DNA of 64,000 nucleotides from Flectonema sp. DT1601. Taxonomy: Eukaryota > Euglenozoa > Diplonemea > Diplonemida > Diplonemidae. Location of the stretch: NCBI GenBank assembly GCA_964019425.1, contig OZ025803.1, positions 186,001 through 250,000 on the forward strand, in the 5' to 3' direction. The translations under genes and the position numbers were made by a program. This document shows positions 54,291 through 63,787 of the stretch, piece by piece. The first letter of the stretch is position 1; each line of letters begins with the position of its first letter. The notes beneath the pieces are model-generated. The model saw nothing but the letters and a program-made list of their open reading frames with translations, did no database searches and was not told the DNA's origin.

Positions 54291-56135
54291 ATGTCGATAT
54301 TGATATCAACATTTGCCACAATCGTTCTGACACGTTATTTGATAACTTCATATTTACTTCTTGTTTTCAAACAATCACTGTGGAGTGATGGTGAAGTGAA
54401 GTGTATACTTTATTATCATGTTCTATCTTCCAGAGAAACTTTAACCCAAATGGGATACTTGGATCGCTGCATCACAAAATATGTCCTTCTCCCGAGCGAT
54501 AGCGTTCTTCAGAGAAAGCGGAAGAAAACTGTAACATATGTCTGTGTGGGGTTAATGCTTTTGACTTTTGTGACATTTTGGTCTACTGATTATTTAATGA
54601 AAGGGATCACTGTTTTCTCAGCGATGCTAAATATAGTTTTGTTGGGAAGAACTGTTGTATTGAAGAAGGACGTTACTGACAACATTTTACTTAGCTTTTC
54701 TATAACATGCGCTGTGTTAATATGTTTGACCGATTTATATGCTGTGGCTACAGGATTAGTACCTGCGTGGCCTTCATTCATATTATTCTTGGACTTACAA
54801 CTTGTGTGTGAAACAGACCGTAGGTCATCAACCATCTTAGTCAGTGTTGCTCTGATTTACTTATTGTTTGTTGCTCTTGAGTCACATTTCCGTTTTGGAG
54901 CACTCGAATACCCGTTATCCCCATCTCGCGAGGATCGAACTTGGATGGTCCAATGCAGTAACCCACCTTGTAGTCTCCCTCTTACCGTCTGTGCTTCAGC
55001 CTTTCTTTTTCAAGCAACAGTTTTTTATCTTGATTATATAATTACCCGAAAATTCGCTGAGACTGTCCGTGCAGAGAAGAAGTCGATGGTCAGTTGCATA
55101 ACAGCTGCCCAGAAAATCGCTTCTTCCTTGGCGGCATTCGATTTGGCTTCTGCTGAGCAGTCTCTTTCACAATCTGATATCCCGGTGGACTTACGGGAAG
55201 CATTGACAACGTTACTTACAAACCTGGATAATTATAAATCGTACTTACCTAGAAGCTGTCTTCCTTGCACCGATGAAATCGGACAATCAACGATGTCGAC
55301 AATTGAGGCAAGCGTTATAACCAGGGAGATTCAGAAAAAGAAAATCACTTTGTTGGAATCGAACCTGGGAGGAGGGAGCTTGCTCTTGTGTGAAAACGCT
55401 TTGCGATACGCGAATTGCGTCGCTGATTATATTTCGGCGTTGAATGACGTGGCCAACACGAATCGAGGAATAATAGAAAAGTTTCATGGCGACTGCGTTC
55501 TGGCTAGCTTTGGTGCCTCCCGTTACAACACGTTGCACTCAATCTCAGCCTGTGAAGCTGCGAGCAAGTTTTCATCTGTTCTGACTGAAGGGTTCTGGAG
55601 AGAATATGGACTGCGCTCATACATTGGTATTTCCTGCGGAGTAGCTCACTGTGGAGACCTCGGATGTTCCTACCTTCTTAGTTACAGCATAATAGGATCA
55701 ATAATAAAATGGGTTAGAGTTGTTAGGAAACACTCTCAGGCTTTAGGTGTTTCAATATTAGTTGATAACAGAATCATGAATGAAGTTAAATGTACCATAC
55801 CTCTCAGAATAGTCGATCTGCTAACCGATAGTATTGGTGCTGTTAAGTTATTGTATGAGTTAGACTTTCCTTCTCAATCCTATTCTCGAAGTAAAGAATC
55901 TGTTGGTAACGAAGAGTGGATGTATCAACTAGCGGCAATGCGTGCTGATCGTTGGGATGCCTACAACACAGCAGCTACAAGTTATCTCACCCAGTCATTA
56001 AATGATACTAAACTGACTGATTTTCGCTTACTGTTGGACAGATTACATCCCAATGACGTTCCAGTCTATTCAAAACTACTCAGCGTGATGGAAGACAATA
56101 GAACACCACCCCTACCTTTGGTTATTAGAAGGTAG
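54291..56135 (+). CDS. Membrane protein with a divergent class III nucleotide-cyclase homology domain
   Basis: 614 residues in one exon. The first 260 residues hold about six or seven hydrophobic segments (IVLTRYLITSYLLLVF, VCVGLMLLTFVTFW, MLNIVLLGRTVV, ITCAVLICLTDLYAV, ILVSVALIYLLFVALE, LTVCASAFLFQATVFY). Residues about 340-540 resemble a class III adenylyl/guanylyl cyclase domain: IIEKFHGDCVLASFGA is the clear IxKxxGDxxxAxFG motif, and YIGISCGVAHCGDLG matches the GIxxGxxxxGxxG strand. The expected first metal Asp (in xxFxDIxGFT) appears as Glu in ITLLESNLGG, so activity is doubtful. It may be an inactive sensor or half of a heterodimer. Confidence 0.72.
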   Translation: MSILISTFATIVLTRYLITSYLLLVFKQSLWSDGEVKCILYYHVLSSRETLTQMGYLDRCITKYVLLPSDSVLQRKRKKTVTYVCVGLMLLTFVTFWSTDYLMKGITVFSAMLNIVLLGRTVVLKKDVTDNILLSFSITCAVLICLTDLYAVATGLVPAWPSFILFLDLQLVCETDRRSSTILVSVALIYLLFVALESHFRFGALEYPLSPSREDRTWMVQCSNPPCSLPLTVCASAFLFQATVFYLDYIITRKFAETVRAEKKSMVSCITAAQKIASSLAAFDLASAEQSLSQSDIPVDLREALTTLLTNLDNYKSYLPRSCLPCTDEIGQSTMSTIEASVITREIQKKKITLLESNLGGGSLLLCENALRYANCVADYISALNDVANTNRGIIEKFHGDCVLASFGASRYNTLHSISACEAASKFSSVLTEGFWREYGLRSYIGISCGVAHCGDLGCSYLLSYSIIGSIIKWVRVVRKHSQALGVSILVDNRIMNEVKCTIPLRIVDLLTDSIGAVKLLYELDFPSQSYSRSKESVGNEEWMYQLAAMRADRWDAYNTAATSYLTQSLNDTKLTDFRLLLDRLHPNDVPVYSKLLSVMEDNRTPPLPLVIRR

Positions 56136-56327
56136 TTTGTTGTTTTATCTGAGGTAGTTTTCACTACAATATTTTCAGTCTTCGTAAAATGTTTACACTA
56201 TCTCTTCTGTTTTGATTACATTGTTCTCGAGTGTTGGAAAAAAAGGAATCATATTTTTTTTTACCCCCGTTATACCAGACCTATCACAAAAAAAAAAAAA
56301 AAAAAAAAAAAAACACAAATCAATAAC

Positions 56328-57758
56328 ATGTTTCGAAGTGTGCGATTCTGCCTCCAAGCCGAGGCAATGCACAAACCTGAAGTGATGGTGAAAGACAGAA
56401 TGAAAGTTGGATGGGTGGGTCTTGGTAATATGGGTATGGGTATGGCGTGGAAGATAATAAAAGAACCCACAAACACTGTTCACTTGTGGACTAGATCAGA
56501 ACGTAAACTAGAAGGATACAGTAAATACATGGAAGAACAGATGAACAGATGGGTATTTAGAAGACCATTGCTAATTGATATCCCTCGATTTTCTGATATC
56601 ATATTCGTCTCTTTAGCAAATATCAGAGCAACAAGAGAAGTGTTGTTAGAAAGAGATGATGCTATACTTTATAACTGTAAACCTGGTACAGTAATAGTTA
56701 ATCATAGTACTGTTGATCCTGAGACATGCGCGGAGTTGGCGCAGATAGCAGCCGCACGTGATCTCTTGTACCTTGACGCTCCTATTTCTGGTTCTCCCGA
56801 GTTGTCCCAGAGCGGGAATCTAACAGTAATGGTCGGAGGTGATGAGATCGGCTTTCGCAAAGCCTCAAAACTAATGTCCAGATACGCAAGCAATATTCAG
56901 TACATGGGACCTGCTGGTGCTGGAACTCGAACAAAAGTCTTAGTTGAAGCTGTTGGAGCTGCTCAGAATGTTTTATCAGCGGAGTGTGCACTTCTCGCGA
57001 AGTCTCTTGGGCTGAATGATTTCGATACACTTTCTAATGTTATTGACGGGACTTTATCAGGTTCAAATATGTTAAAAAGGAATCTCCCATTCATGTCACA
57101 TCAATTTCAAGCCACTGACAAAGTGTTTACCGGAACTAAAATATCCAGTCAGGTTAAGAATCTACGAATTATGGAGAGAGCAGTTCCATCTGAACTACGT
57201 CCTATGCTACCATTGATATCGAGATCGCAGGACATAACTGTGGCGACGGGTGATGCTGGTGGACACGATGCGGATATTTCTTCTGTTTTACATTTCTTAA
57301 ATCCAACCAATCCGAATACAGAAATCAATTGGAAGACTTCAATACACTCTGAGGAAGATAATCAGGATACCAAATCAGATAACTCAGCGAAGTTCAACTG
57401 GAGTGACGTTACTGAGTTCGATTCCCCACAAAACTCTGGTCCGACTTCATCTGTAGAAGTTCCTACAATCTCAAGAGATAAGCTTGAGTCGTTATATTCT
57501 AAGGCTCGTCCTTCTGCTGCTGATTCAACAGGTCAGGGTCGGGCTCAAGTAGTTCGCTCAGCCATCAATTCAATGAGTAACCCACTAGGAAAACAACATC
57601 ATTCAGTACAAGCAACAATGGATAAATTCTCTAACGTTGGTAAGTTATTTGATAGTAGTATGGGAAAGGCAACTTTCCACGGAGTTCCATTCCACCAGCG
57701 TGCTCAGAGCCTCATCGATCCAACAAAGGGAAAGACGTTAGATGTAAAGGCAGCGTAG
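56328..57758 (+). CDS. 3-hydroxyisobutyrate dehydrogenase-like protein with C-terminal extension
   Basis: 476 residues in one exon; most family members have about 300. Residues 26-330 show the beta-hydroxyacid dehydrogenase pattern: the NAD(P) motif GLGNMGMGMA at 31-40, PGTVIVNHSTVDP, the substrate motif DAPISGSPELSQSGNLTVMV, and GPAGAGTRTKVLVEA with the catalytic Lys near residue 203. The usual K-x2-N-N segment has lost its Asn residues (KVLVEA), so activity may be altered. The last 145 residues are Ser/Asn-rich with ARPSAADSTGQGRAQVV and no known domain. The N-terminus MFRSVRFCLQA could be a mitochondrial signal. The A run just before the gene reaches to about 25 bp from the ATG. Confidence 0.82.
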   Translation: MFRSVRFCLQAEAMHKPEVMVKDRMKVGWVGLGNMGMGMAWKIIKEPTNTVHLWTRSERKLEGYSKYMEEQMNRWVFRRPLLIDIPRFSDIIFVSLANIRATREVLLERDDAILYNCKPGTVIVNHSTVDPETCAELAQIAAARDLLYLDAPISGSPELSQSGNLTVMVGGDEIGFRKASKLMSRYASNIQYMGPAGAGTRTKVLVEAVGAAQNVLSAECALLAKSLGLNDFDTLSNVIDGTLSGSNMLKRNLPFMSHQFQATDKVFTGTKISSQVKNLRIMERAVPSELRPMLPLISRSQDITVATGDAGGHDADISSVLHFLNPTNPNTEINWKTSIHSEEDNQDTKSDNSAKFNWSDVTEFDSPQNSGPTSSVEVPTISRDKLESLYSKARPSAADSTGQGRAQVVRSAINSMSNPLGKQHHSVQATMDKFSNVGKLFDSSMGKATFHGVPFHQRAQSLIDPTKGKTLDVKAA

Positions 57759-58121
57759 GACAGCAACGATGCCAAACTTGAAGACTTTCTAATAATAAAA
57801 TGTACCAGTACTCACTGCCTATTCACTCGATACTGAGATCGTTTTTTAATCAAAGAGTATGACTGGTACTTGGGTGTCTCAGCTGTGATACTGATGACCT
57901 AAATCTTGTTATCAATTATTCGATATATTTAGTTCGAACCTTAAACAGACTTTTTAAAATAATTTAAAATTCTATTTTTATGAAAAAAAAAAACAACAGC
58001 ACATGGTAGAGATGATCCTTTTACGTTATGGTACCTCAGCGTGAACTCTCGTGAAATATCTTTAATTAGGGGGGTTTTTTATTTAATTTTTATATCAGTC
58101 CCTTCCCCCCGCACACACATA
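57759..58121. other. Intergenic stretch
   Basis: About 360 bases of AT-rich sequence. The open frame of the next gene extends upstream to 58041, but its extra 27 residues precede a better signal-peptide start, so the region is taken as leader. Confidence 0.5.
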
Positions 58122-58988
58122 ATGTCCTCAGCAATTATTCGAACTACAGCTCTGCTTGCAGTGGCCAGTCAAGTCAGTGGAAGAGAGTGCAATGAATTTT
58201 GGAAAGTGATGGGAACTTGTGTCGAAGGGACTGGCATGATTTCCTGCAGCGATGATTGCAAAGCGAGAGCTATTGAAGCAAGAAGCAATAGAGAGATGGG
58301 GGTTGATTGCGAAAATCTACCACTTTGTGGTTATCAAACTGGGTTATTGCAATCTTGTAACGTAGGAGTCAACGGTTGTGCTCCAAAGAATGACAGGTTC
58401 CCTTGGCACCGACCATCAGCTGCTCTCTCTGTTCAAACAACTCTCAAATGTCCTGATGGCGGAGGGAGTACTGAAATTAATTTACCTTGTCTTGGAGCAG
58501 ATCAACCAATAATATATTTCAGTGTTGACATTCATGATACTTCTGGTTATGAATATGAGGTGTACTCAACTGATGGTTCCCCAACTGGTCTTATGGAAGT
58601 CTTCAATATTAACGATGTTCAAAATGATGAGATAATGGATTGCTTTGCTTCTGATACTATCGATACTGCGACATGTCAGAATGCTAAGATTTCGAGGGGA
58701 TATCAATTGCCTAAATCAGTGACCTTTGATCCAAAAATTACTATTCGATTTGGGTTCAAAGCCTGTTCTGCACCGGAACCGGCTGCCAGCTGTCGTAACG
58801 TACTGGTCTTTAGAACCGCTCCAAAAAAGACTGTTACTAAGGGTGACCCTCCAAAACACGGTTGTATCTCTGCTGTTGTTCAAGTCCCTCAGCCATCACT
58901 ATCACCGATCTGTATTGATTCTGCTGCTGCAGGTGTTGCTCTCTCTCTGTCGTCGATGTTATTTTTTATTATTCTCTCGATGTTGTAA
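58122..58988 (+). CDS. Cys-rich surface protein with GPI-anchor-like C-terminus
   Basis: 288 residues from the Met at 58122, chosen because it opens a signal peptide (MSSAIIRTTALLAVASQVSG). The mature part is rich in Cys (CNEFWKVMGTCVEGTGMISC, then further pairs), indicating disulfides. It ends with a hydrophobic tail preceded by small residues (SAAAGVALSLSSMLFFIILSML), the layout of a GPI-attachment signal with no cytosolic tail. The middle has beta-sandwich-like phrases (PIIYFSVDIHDTSGYEYEVY). No family recognised. The window also encodes the GPI-remodelling enzyme PGAP1, which would act on such proteins. Confidence 0.68.
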   Translation: MSSAIIRTTALLAVASQVSGRECNEFWKVMGTCVEGTGMISCSDDCKARAIEARSNREMGVDCENLPLCGYQTGLLQSCNVGVNGCAPKNDRFPWHRPSAALSVQTTLKCPDGGGSTEINLPCLGADQPIIYFSVDIHDTSGYEYEVYSTDGSPTGLMEVFNINDVQNDEIMDCFASDTIDTATCQNAKISRGYQLPKSVTFDPKITIRFGFKACSAPEPAASCRNVLVFRTAPKKTVTKGDPPKHGCISAVVQVPQPSLSPICIDSAAAGVALSLSSMLFFIILSML

Positions 58989-59269
58989 TTCCAATTACCT
59001 TTGGTGATAAGTCTTTGAGATGTTCTCATTGAAGGGAATTGTTTTATATAAAAGTAACTACTAACAGTCGTGAGTCGTCCGTTTTTCTTTTTTTTTCCTC
59101 CTCAGTTTTTTTTTTTTACTTCATTCCTTTTCAACAAATTCATGCGAGTAAAAACAACCCGATGGGGATGTGAGTGAAATGATGTTCTTGACATAATTAT
59201 TAATTGTGCCTGAATACTGTTTTTTAAAATCGAATAGGTGCAGTAGACGTGCGTTCTCCTGTTGAATTA

Positions 59270-59309
<40 letters not shown>

Positions 59310-60405
59310 GGTTCCTTCCAGCAGCATCTGTTGCAGTGATCCTCAAAGACCAATTTCGAAACTTGGCAATCGAGCAGCTACATCCCTTCCCCTCTCTATG
59401 TTTCAGTGACATCGACGCACAAAATACGAATTAAAAAAAAGGTGCGAGAGATGTGGTTCGCACAATACTGATTCGTAGCAAACCACACATTTACAGAATA
59501 GAATAATGCTGTGCAATAAAAGTGAGTATTTATTTTATTTTATTTTATTTGGTGTGGAAAGGAACAAAAAAAAAAAAAAAAAAAAGCACCTAACACTACC
59601 TTTGGATAAAAAACGCTCTTCATACTTTAATTTGAGGGTACGATTGCAGCGAATTTTTTCGTTGTTTTGTTTGTGCATCCACACTCACCAACCCACCCCT
59701 TTCTTACACTTGTTTTTTACGGGTGAGCCATATGTCTGATTGTAAAGTCACCAGGCAAATTTAAAAAAAAAAAAAAAAAAAATAGCAGCGGGTCGCGTTC
59801 TTCCAACTGACACCAGGCATACAGCTAACCAGCCTGTCTGTTGTGGAGGAGATGCATTTCTCTAAGGCTAGTAAGGTTCACCTTGTTGTCCCCACGTTTA
59901 TTTCCCCTCATCCGTTTTGTTGTTTTCTCATCGAAAATATGTTTCTCTTAATACGACTGCGATCACAAGATGTGATTTTAGCGTTTATATTAATCAGTAT
60001 TATTTATGTTTCTCCCCCCTCTCCTTTTTTTTTTCCCTCCCTTCACACTCCCCTATGTTGTCCTCACCAGTTCTCAAATGAGGGGAAAACAGATAAGACA
60101 GAAATTGCTGTGACGGAAATGCGTCATTTCCTTGGATGCAGTACGTGTAACAAGTTAAAAGGTAAAAACAAAAATAGTCGGCCCCGTTGTGGTAAAAATG
60201 ATAACCATAACCAAAGGCTGCAAATCAACCAAAACTACCTGTCACGACACGCCAGGGGATGTTGCTAGTGTAACAGCGTTTTGATACAGATTTGTAATTT
60301 AAAGGGGAACCAAAAAAAAAAAGTAAAAACAGAAAAAAAAAAAAAACAAAAAAAACACTTCTCGTAAGGTGCTTGATAAAAAAAAAAAAAAGAAATCTTT
60401 TTACT

Positions 60406-60436
<31 letters not shown>

Positions 60437-60827
60437 CCATCGCGAAGACATGTTTTATGAGCGAAAGGGAATTGCAGCCGCATAACGTTAACACCCTTTT
60501 ACTTTATATGCTTGTTTTCGGTTGCGCACAAAACAAACTTTTTTTTTTCCCCTCCTTATAGATCTTTCTGTGTTTCGATGCCTTGCAGCAACAAAAAAAA
60601 AAGAAAGAAGGAAAAGCTATGAGAAAAGAATAATAGAAAATAATCGAGCACCCCGTCCTGCATTGTTTTTTTTTTTTTTTTTTTTTGGTTTCTAATACTC
60701 CGTATCTGTAATATAATAACATTCACACCAGACATTAAACATATCATTATGACAGGATAAACTGAGACTGTTCACTACATTTATGCCATCCTTATTATTA
60801 TTCTCATTAGGTACCCTCTTTAAGCAC
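58989..60827. other. Long gene-free stretch
   Basis: About 1.8 kb with T runs at 59273-59305 and 60407-60436 and A runs at 59567-59585, 59763-59782 and 60318-60350. An open frame at 59843-60268 is partly ordinary in composition (ending NQRLQINQNYLSRHARGCC) but has no recognisable domain and is not called. Just before the next gene, TTATTATTATTCTCATTAG resembles a splice-acceptor region. Confidence 0.5.
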
Positions 60828-61595
60828 ATGGACACAACGGTTGAAGTATTAAAAAAGATTCACAATGGAGGGTACATAGAAGATAACTTATTACAAGAAG
60901 TCGATGATATATTAAAAGCTGCCTTCGAAATGGAATCGCTGACAATAGAAGCCGCCAGTGCTAAGGTTGAATCGGAAAACGATTCAGAAATATTCCTCGT
61001 AGCTCTTGCTTGTAGGGCTGACAATGAAAAAGATGAGAAAGACTTAGTGCGAATGGCATTGGGTGCAGCTGCTGAACAGAATTTAATTACTGCACAGGTA
61101 CTGTTTGGAATGAAATACGTCAGAGAAGAAGACAGTGCGCAAGCAGCTTTGTTATACCTTGATTTAGCCAGTTTACGTCATCCCGATGCGATGCTGGTCA
61201 TCTCAAATGTCCTCAGTGAGGGAATGCCTTTTATAAAAAAAGATCTTTATCAAAGTCATCGTTGGTTAGTAGCAGCCTCTGAATGTAATCATCCGGAAGC
61301 CTGTTTCACTCTCGCTCTTATGTATGAGCTTGGTTCACCTCCTTGTGAAAAACAATATACTGCTGCTCTTTCTTTATATCGAAAAGCCGCTTCCCTAGGT
61401 CACATCGATGCTCAACTCAACATAGCGAAGTTATATTTATTGGGACAGGAACTCGCTGATCCGACAGCAGCGACTGAGAAGGCAGTCGATTGGTTGACGA
61501 CTGCCTCGAGGAATGGATCTTTCGAAGCGAGACACTTACTTAATAGAATGCCACTCAAATCAGGAATCCAGCAACATACTATCTGCTCTAAATAG
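60828..61595 (+). CDS. Sel1-like repeat protein
   Basis: 255 residues from the Met at 60828; an upstream in-frame Met at 60783 would add 15 hydrophobic residues and lies before an acceptor-like AG, so it is less likely. The C-terminal two thirds carry Sel1-type alpha-solenoid repeats: AQAALLYLDLASLRHPDAML, YQSHRWLVAASECNHPEACF, YTAALSLYRKAASLGHIDAQ and EKAVDWLTTASRNGSFEARH each show the A-x4-L-x-A pattern of about 36 residues. Sel1 proteins act as adaptors, for instance in ER-associated degradation or signalling complexes. No signal peptide with this start, so cytosolic. Partner unknown. Confidence 0.82.
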   Translation: MDTTVEVLKKIHNGGYIEDNLLQEVDDILKAAFEMESLTIEAASAKVESENDSEIFLVALACRADNEKDEKDLVRMALGAAAEQNLITAQVLFGMKYVREEDSAQAALLYLDLASLRHPDAMLVISNVLSEGMPFIKKDLYQSHRWLVAASECNHPEACFTLALMYELGSPPCEKQYTAALSLYRKAASLGHIDAQLNIAKLYLLGQELADPTAATEKAVDWLTTASRNGSFEARHLLNRMPLKSGIQQHTICSK

Positions 61596-62057
61596 ATTCT
61601 ATCTGACTTGCTTCTTTTTATATTTTGATATTCTGTTTTATTACAAAAACTCAAATTCAATCAGACTCTGTCGCCGTTCAACTTTCTAATATTTCTGATT
61701 ACGCATCCATTTTGTTATTTTTTTTTAAATTTTCTTCTTTTGTAAGAGTATTCTTTTATGAAATAAAAGAAAAAGAACAAAGAAGAAGATACTAACTGAA
61801 GACGTCAACGGTGATTACGACAATAGTTTGGTTTTGTAACAAAAAAAAAAAATAGATATTTGCTTCCAGCAGACAGCTGTGATGGGAGTGAAACTGTTTG
61901 TGGTTGCAGACCGAAGTTACTCAAGAACCTTACCGTTCCGTAGTCGTGATATTCAATTTGGTGTCCGACAGGCTTTGCAAACAGCTGAAACGGGGTTCGT
62001 GCTTTACCATCTGCCGTGGTGATCAATCCAGCAGCTGCTCTTTTTGTAATTACCGTA
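61596..62057. other. Intergenic stretch before the transposon
   Basis: About 460 bases. A 43-codon frame at 61881 (MGVKLFVVADRSYSRTLPFR onward) reads like protein and follows an AG, but is too short and unsupported to call; it may be the remnant of a longer gene or chance. Confidence 0.4.
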
Positions 62058-63787
62058 ATTATAAATATCATGGTGTATAAAAAGTCTCCAAATCAGCAAA
62101 AAATGGCCAAATCCACCATCTTTATTATATCCAAAGTTTTTTTAGTACAATCATTCACAGAAAACACTTAGCAAAATTCGGATTCCAGAAGAAAAAAAAA
62201 CTTTTTTTTTTGACCTTTTGCTTTTGACTTTGGTACTAAATTATCGACATTTTGAACTGGTTAAAGTTCTACAGGCTGGTCTTGTGTACCAACCTGGTGG
62301 GGGATTGATAACTATGCTTCCAGATACATATCAGGACAACATATCCACAAATAACGTTATTGGTAGCTGGTTGCACACCAGTCTTAATGAATGATGTCAA
62401 AATTCCTAAAAGCAGCAAGTAGTAGTCTAGACGAGGCCAACTACAACTAAGGAGTTCTTCTCCAATCGTTGTAATACACCGAGGTATGAGGTGCGGTATT
62501 AAGAAACATGAACTCATGTTCACAACTACAGACTTCAGGAGCTCGGGTGGATTTGCAGGATTGACAATACCTGCTTTTATAAAACCAGCCGTGATAGTAT
62601 TTTTCGTAATACTATCAAGGGCTGTCACTATCCACCCAATTTGCGACTTCGTTTTTGTGAGACCATTTTGACATGGGTTCGGATTCAGGAGATCCCTTTG
62701 GACCCTTCCCTTTCGCAGCGCGCTTTAAAGTTTCTATCAGCTTTTTGCTTTGATTTTTTCAACTTTTCCTCCCGCTTGCGCATCTGCTCTGTCATCCACT
62801 CACCAAGAAAGCTTGATGCTTCTTTGAAGTTGGCCATGACAGTTAGATCCAGCGGCCGGAGATGAGAAGTCCATCCGCCTTGCACCAGTATAACCGTGAT
62901 ATTGGCTTCTTCAAATCGACGAAGGACTTCTTCAGTTATCTGCCCCCTAAACTGGGCATATACTGCGAGGCCAGGGTGATCCGATTGGAGTGTTTTTTAG
63001 TTAGTTTAGATCCGATTGGAGCGTTTCTTAATAAAGTATGGGATTATTGCTCCAGAAACCTTGACCGAGCTGATAGGAGTTCTGCTTCAGGCTTTCGCAG
63101 TGGTTCCAAGACGGTATCCAACCCTTCCGTTCCAGGAACTTGTAAGTCCATGTTGCTTGTAGGGAACCGGAATCCACGCGTTCCGGCGTATCACCTGTGC
63201 TTGAAACCAGAGAAGAGAAGCAAACACAGAGCCACCATAGGCACGGATATTCTCAATTAAATCGAGCACCCGCTTCCTCATCAGTGGTTAAGATGGTTGG
63301 TCTCCCAGATTTCACCTGCCCTTCTAGTGGTTCTCCCTTTGTCTTCCTCTTTTGTTCCTCAACCAAGAGCTTCATTGCCCTGCCTGCACTGTTGATCTCT
63401 TCTTATGGTCCGTGTTGAAGTATGCAATCGCCCTTGACACATTGGTGGCAGAGTTCACCATCTCACCAACGTTAAGCAACTCCCCCCTTGACCACCTCTC
63501 ATAGCAGCGAGACGTTTGTGCTCTTTTACCCGCTCCTCTTTCTTTATCAAACCTAGCTCCACCTTGCTTACCGACGTCTTCAGGGGTTCAAAAGGATCCC
63601 GTTTTTTCAAAAAATTCCGCATAGTGTGAAAAATTTCATCCCCAAAAACTACCATTTTACAGTCAAAATGTGTACTTTCATACTTTTTTATAAAAATCCA
63701 CCAAGTTTTTTTTCCGAGAATCCACCATCTTTTTTATATCCAAAGTTGTTATACTCCAAATTTTTTATACACCGTGATATTTATAAT
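62058..63787 (-). mobile_element. Pogo-like DNA transposon, TA-flanked
   Basis: The ends ATTATAAATATCATGGTGTA (continuing TAAAAA) at 62058 and its near-exact inverse at the other end, with one change, bound a 1,730-bp element flanked by TA at 62056-62057 and 63788-63789. A direct subterminal repeat (CCACCATCTTT...ATATCCAAAGTT) lies near 62114 and 63723. The coding remnant on the - strand has pogo/Tigger DDE features, and the TA duplication agrees. The coding region is interrupted, so it is not autonomous, but the ends are well kept. Confidence 0.82.
62269..63655 (-). pseudogene. Broken pogo/Tigger-type transposase
   Basis: Fragments in several - strand frames include an N-terminal Lys-rich part (MVVFGDEIFHTMRNFLKKRD), a segment with RKRVLDLIENIRAYGGSVF resembling the CENP-B-type DNA-binding helix region, the diagnostic GGWTSHLRPLDLTVMANFKE (compare the pogo pattern of T-x-x-LQPLDV-x(4)-FK), and TALDSITKNTITAGFIKAGI (the usual W-x(5)-I-x(4)-I-x-x-F-x-x-AGI). 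Between the last two a stop and a frame change are visible near 62630-62690. The family call rests on the two C-terminal motifs. Confidence 0.7.

Noticed and set aside
59843-60268. 141-codon frame in the gap before the Sel1 gene
   Set aside because: Part of the composition is ordinary, but there is no recognisable domain and the middle is Pro/Phe strings from pyrimidine tracts.
61881-62009. 43-codon frame MGVKLFVVADRSYSRTLPFR...
   Set aside because: Too short, with no continuing exon found; a - strand frame covers the same place equally well.
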